A stretch of DNA of 64,000 nt, taken from assembly GCF_001375555.1 (NCBI RefSeq), contig NZ_CTDZ01000009.1, positions 186,001 through 250,000 of the forward strand, read 5' to 3'. The notes beneath the pieces were generated by a model that made no database searches, was not told the origin of the DNA, and saw only the letters and a list, made by a program, of their open reading frames with translations. Positions 62,163 through 64,000 of the stretch are shown piece after piece. The position numbers and the translations under genes were made by a program. Within the stretch, counting starts at the first letter, position 1; the number at the start of each line of letters is the position of its first letter. The stretch is from Numidum massiliense (lineage in GTDB: Bacteria; Bacillota; Bacilli; Thermoactinomycetales; Novibacillaceae).

Positions 62163-63683
62163 TTGAATGAAGTAGTAGAAAAAGCACCTGACGTACAACC
62201 GATGAAACGCGACGCGTACAAAATGATCATCGGCGGGGAATCAGTCGACGCGATCTCCGGCGAGACGTTTACGACGTACAATCCCGCTACAGGGAAGGCT
62301 CTCGCACAAGTTCCACGTGCAGACAAAGAAGATGTCGACCGCGCAGTGAAAGCGGCGCGCGACGCGTTCGAAAATGGCAAGTGGCGCCGTTACCCCGTTG
62401 GGAAGCGGGCGCGCGTCATGAACAAAATCGCCGCGATGATGCGCGCCCGTTTCGATGAACTCGTCGAACTGGAAGTGTTGAACAGCGGCAAAACAGTGAC
62501 AGCGGCACAAGGGCAAGTCATGCAGGCGATTGAGAATTTCGAGTTTTTCGCAGGAGCAATCGTCGGCTTTCGCGGGCACGTCAACAACATGCCGGGTCCT
62601 TTTCACAACTATACGTTAAAAGAGCCGATCGGCGTCGCGGGGCAAATTATTCCGTGGAACTATCCGTTCATGATGGCGGCGTGGAAAGTGGCGCCAGCGA
62701 TCGCTGTCGGCTGTTCCGTCGTGTTAAAGCCAGCTAGCCTGACTCCGATTACAGCGATCGTAATGACGGAAATATGCCATGAAGCCGGCGTGCCGGCGGG
62801 GGTCGTCAACATCGTCACCGGGCCAGGTTCTAGTATCGGTTCGTACCTCGTCGAACACGAAGGAATTGATAAAATCGCCTTTACCGGGGAAACGGAAACC
62901 GGTAAGGACATTATGGCACGCGCCTCTAACACCCTTAAGCGCGTCACGCTCGAACTCGGCGGCAAGTCGCCGAACCTCATTTTCCCGGACGCCGATTTGG
63001 ACGGCGCCGTCGACGGGTCGATCTTCGGCATTTACTACAACACGGGGCAGTCGTGTGAAGCGCGTTCCCGCTTACTCGTGCACGAAAGTATTTACGACGA
63101 ATTTGTCGAGAAGTTCATCGCCAAGACGAAAAAGTTAACACTCGGGAACCCGCTAGCGAAAGAAACGCACGTCGGGGCAGTGATTAGTCAAGGGCAACTC
63201 GACGTCATCGACGGCTATGTGCAATCGGCGAAAGAGGAAGGAGCGACGGTTGCCGTAGGCGGTCGCACGGTGAAAGTGGACGGATTTGAAGGTGGCTACT
63301 GGTATGCCCCGACGGTCATTACGAACGTGACGCGTGACATGAAAGTCGTTCAAGAGGAAATCTTCGGGCCGGTCGTCGTCGTCATGCCGTTTAAAGATGA
63401 GCGCGAAGCGATTGCATTGGCGAATGACACGAAGTACGGATTAGCTGCCGCGATTTGGGCCAAAGACCAGGGGCTCATCCACCGCGTCGCCGGTGGGATT
63501 CAGGCGGGCACGATTATGGTCAACTCCCCGTTCTCTGCGTTCCCGGGCACGCCCTTCGGCGGGTATAAACAGTCGGGCTTTGGTCGCGAGCTATCGATCG
63601 AAGCGCTCGAGTTGTATACGGAAACGAAGAGCATCCTCTCCTACACGGGGCGGCGCCCGCTCAATCCGTTCGGCATTGAGTGA
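62163..63683 (+). CDS. Aldehyde dehydrogenase of the phenylacetate cluster
   Basis: This 506-aa NAD(P)-dependent aldehyde dehydrogenase starts at TTG 62163, 8 nt after AGGAG. It has the NAD site FTGETETGKDIMARAS, general base Glu in RVTLELGGKSPNLIF and nucleophile Cys in YYNTGQSCEARSRLLV. It would oxidise 3-oxo-5,6-dehydrosuberyl-CoA semialdehyde, the job of the N-terminal half of E. coli PaaZ. It stops at normal ALDH length and has no MaoC hydratase domain, so ring opening must be done by another protein. Confidence 0.88.
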   Translation: MNEVVEKAPDVQPMKRDAYKMIIGGESVDAISGETFTTYNPATGKALAQVPRADKEDVDRAVKAARDAFENGKWRRYPVGKRARVMNKIAAMMRARFDELVELEVLNSGKTVTAAQGQVMQAIENFEFFAGAIVGFRGHVNNMPGPFHNYTLKEPIGVAGQIIPWNYPFMMAAWKVAPAIAVGCSVVLKPASLTPITAIVMTEICHEAGVPAGVVNIVTGPGSSIGSYLVEHEGIDKIAFTGETETGKDIMARASNTLKRVTLELGGKSPNLIFPDADLDGAVDGSIFGIYYNTGQSCEARSRLLVHESIYDEFVEKFIAKTKKLTLGNPLAKETHVGAVISQGQLDVIDGYVQSAKEEGATVAVGGRTVKVDGFEGGYWYAPTVITNVTRDMKVVQEEIFGPVVVVMPFKDEREAIALANDTKYGLAAAIWAKDQGLIHRVAGGIQAGTIMVNSPFSAFPGTPFGGYKQSGFGRELSIEALELYTETKSILSYTGRRPLNPFGIE

Positions 63684-63726
63684 GTGGGTCGCGCGCCGTA
63701 ATAACGATCCGAAGCAGGTGAATCGT

Positions 63727-64000
63727 GTGGATAAGTTAACAACAATTTTCCAGCGGGACCCGTATGCGCAGTTACTGCGTATGGAACTCGTCCGCTGTGA
63801 ACCCGGCTATGCAATGACGCGTGTGACAATTACAGATGACATGCTGAACTTCCACGGTACGGCAAACGGCGGGCTCATTTTTTCGCTCGCCGACTATGCC
63901 TTTGCCGCTGCGAGTAACGCATACGGGCAAACTGCGGTCGGCATTAACACACACATGTCTTATCACGCTGCGGGAAAGGTAGGCGACGTACTTACGTGCG
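63727..64000 (+). CDS. paaI: PaaI-type hotdog thioesterase (partial)
   Basis: The first 91 codons are present and the gene runs off the window. GTG 63727 follows AGGTGA. The hotdog core LNFHGTANGGLIFSLADYAF and TAVGINTHMSYH are characteristic of PaaI (N-x-x-G-x-x-H-G-G motif region, here HGTANGG). PaaI hydrolyses ring-hydroxylated or dead-end phenylacetyl-CoA species to protect the CoA pool. Position after the aldehyde dehydrogenase confirms the cluster. Confidence 0.88.
   Translation, partial: MDKLTTIFQRDPYAQLLRMELVRCEPGYAMTRVTITDDMLNFHGTANGGLIFSLADYAFAAASNAYGQTAVGINTHMSYHAAGKVGDVLTC

Noticed and set aside
62163-63683. Full-length PaaZ (aldehyde dehydrogenase plus MaoC domain)
   Set aside because: The protein ends at normal aldehyde dehydrogenase length with YTGRRPLNPFGIE; no hydratase domain follows.

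Overview
The window looks like a chromosomal segment of an endospore-type Firmicute in the order Bacillales. The signs are strong AGGAGG ribosome binding sites, frequent GTG and TTG starts, sigma-A promoters, a T-box leader, Rex-type operators and an LXG/type VII polymorphic toxin locus. The genus cannot be fixed from the sequence alone. Carbon metabolism appears mixed: an aerobic phenylacetyl-CoA pathway at the right end, and a Rex-controlled AdhE in the middle.

Positions 1-7281 are an accessory, decaying region. It holds the tail of a probable type I restriction R subunit, two oppositely oriented fragments of RNPP-type quorum-sensing regulators, and the right end of an ISL3-family element. 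A compact LXG toxin operon follows: two small helical partner genes, a 533-aa LXG toxin and a membrane-anchored candidate immunity protein. The toxin C-terminus plus immunity gene is then repeated twice more in tandem. The toxin copies are truncated and mosaic, while the immunity copies stay intact but differ in their central part. A scar of the same locus, its promoter fused to the immunity-gene tail and linker, lies 43 kb away at 50.0-50.2 kb.

Positions 7.3-16.5 kb hold a DinB protein, a polar amino-acid ABC transporter, and a minus-strand operon led by a T-box. That operon encodes a SAM-hydrolase family protein and an ECF transporter (S component, double ATPase, EcfT). An M23 peptidase and a small hypothetical operon follow. 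Positions 17.3-29.7 kb form a carbohydrate locus: a sugar isomerase-like protein, two Gfo/Idh/MocA oxidoreductases, DUF4127, a sugar ABC transporter, an RpiR regulator and a secreted DUF4855 protein. Next come a DUF2207 membrane protein, adhE with three Rex-like sites, a methyltransferase, two tandem nucleoside hydrolases and a cysteine synthase/SsuBCA-type operon (38.3-41.9 kb). An OPT peptide transporter, an unusual regulator, a dipeptide epimerase, a YfcC transporter and a VanY-type carboxypeptidase (42.4-49.8 kb) together suggest cell-wall peptide use.

From 50.3 kb to the end lies a phenylacetate catabolic island. A PrpR-type sigma-54 activator is followed by paired inverted-repeat sites and a near-perfect -24/-12 promoter. 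Then come a zinc-ribbon crotonase, 3-hydroxyacyl-CoA dehydrogenase, a hydratase, a thiolase, PaaABCD, an EthD-like protein, two more crotonases, an aldehyde dehydrogenase and the start of PaaI. PaaE, PaaK and a PaaZ-type MaoC hydratase domain are not present in the window.
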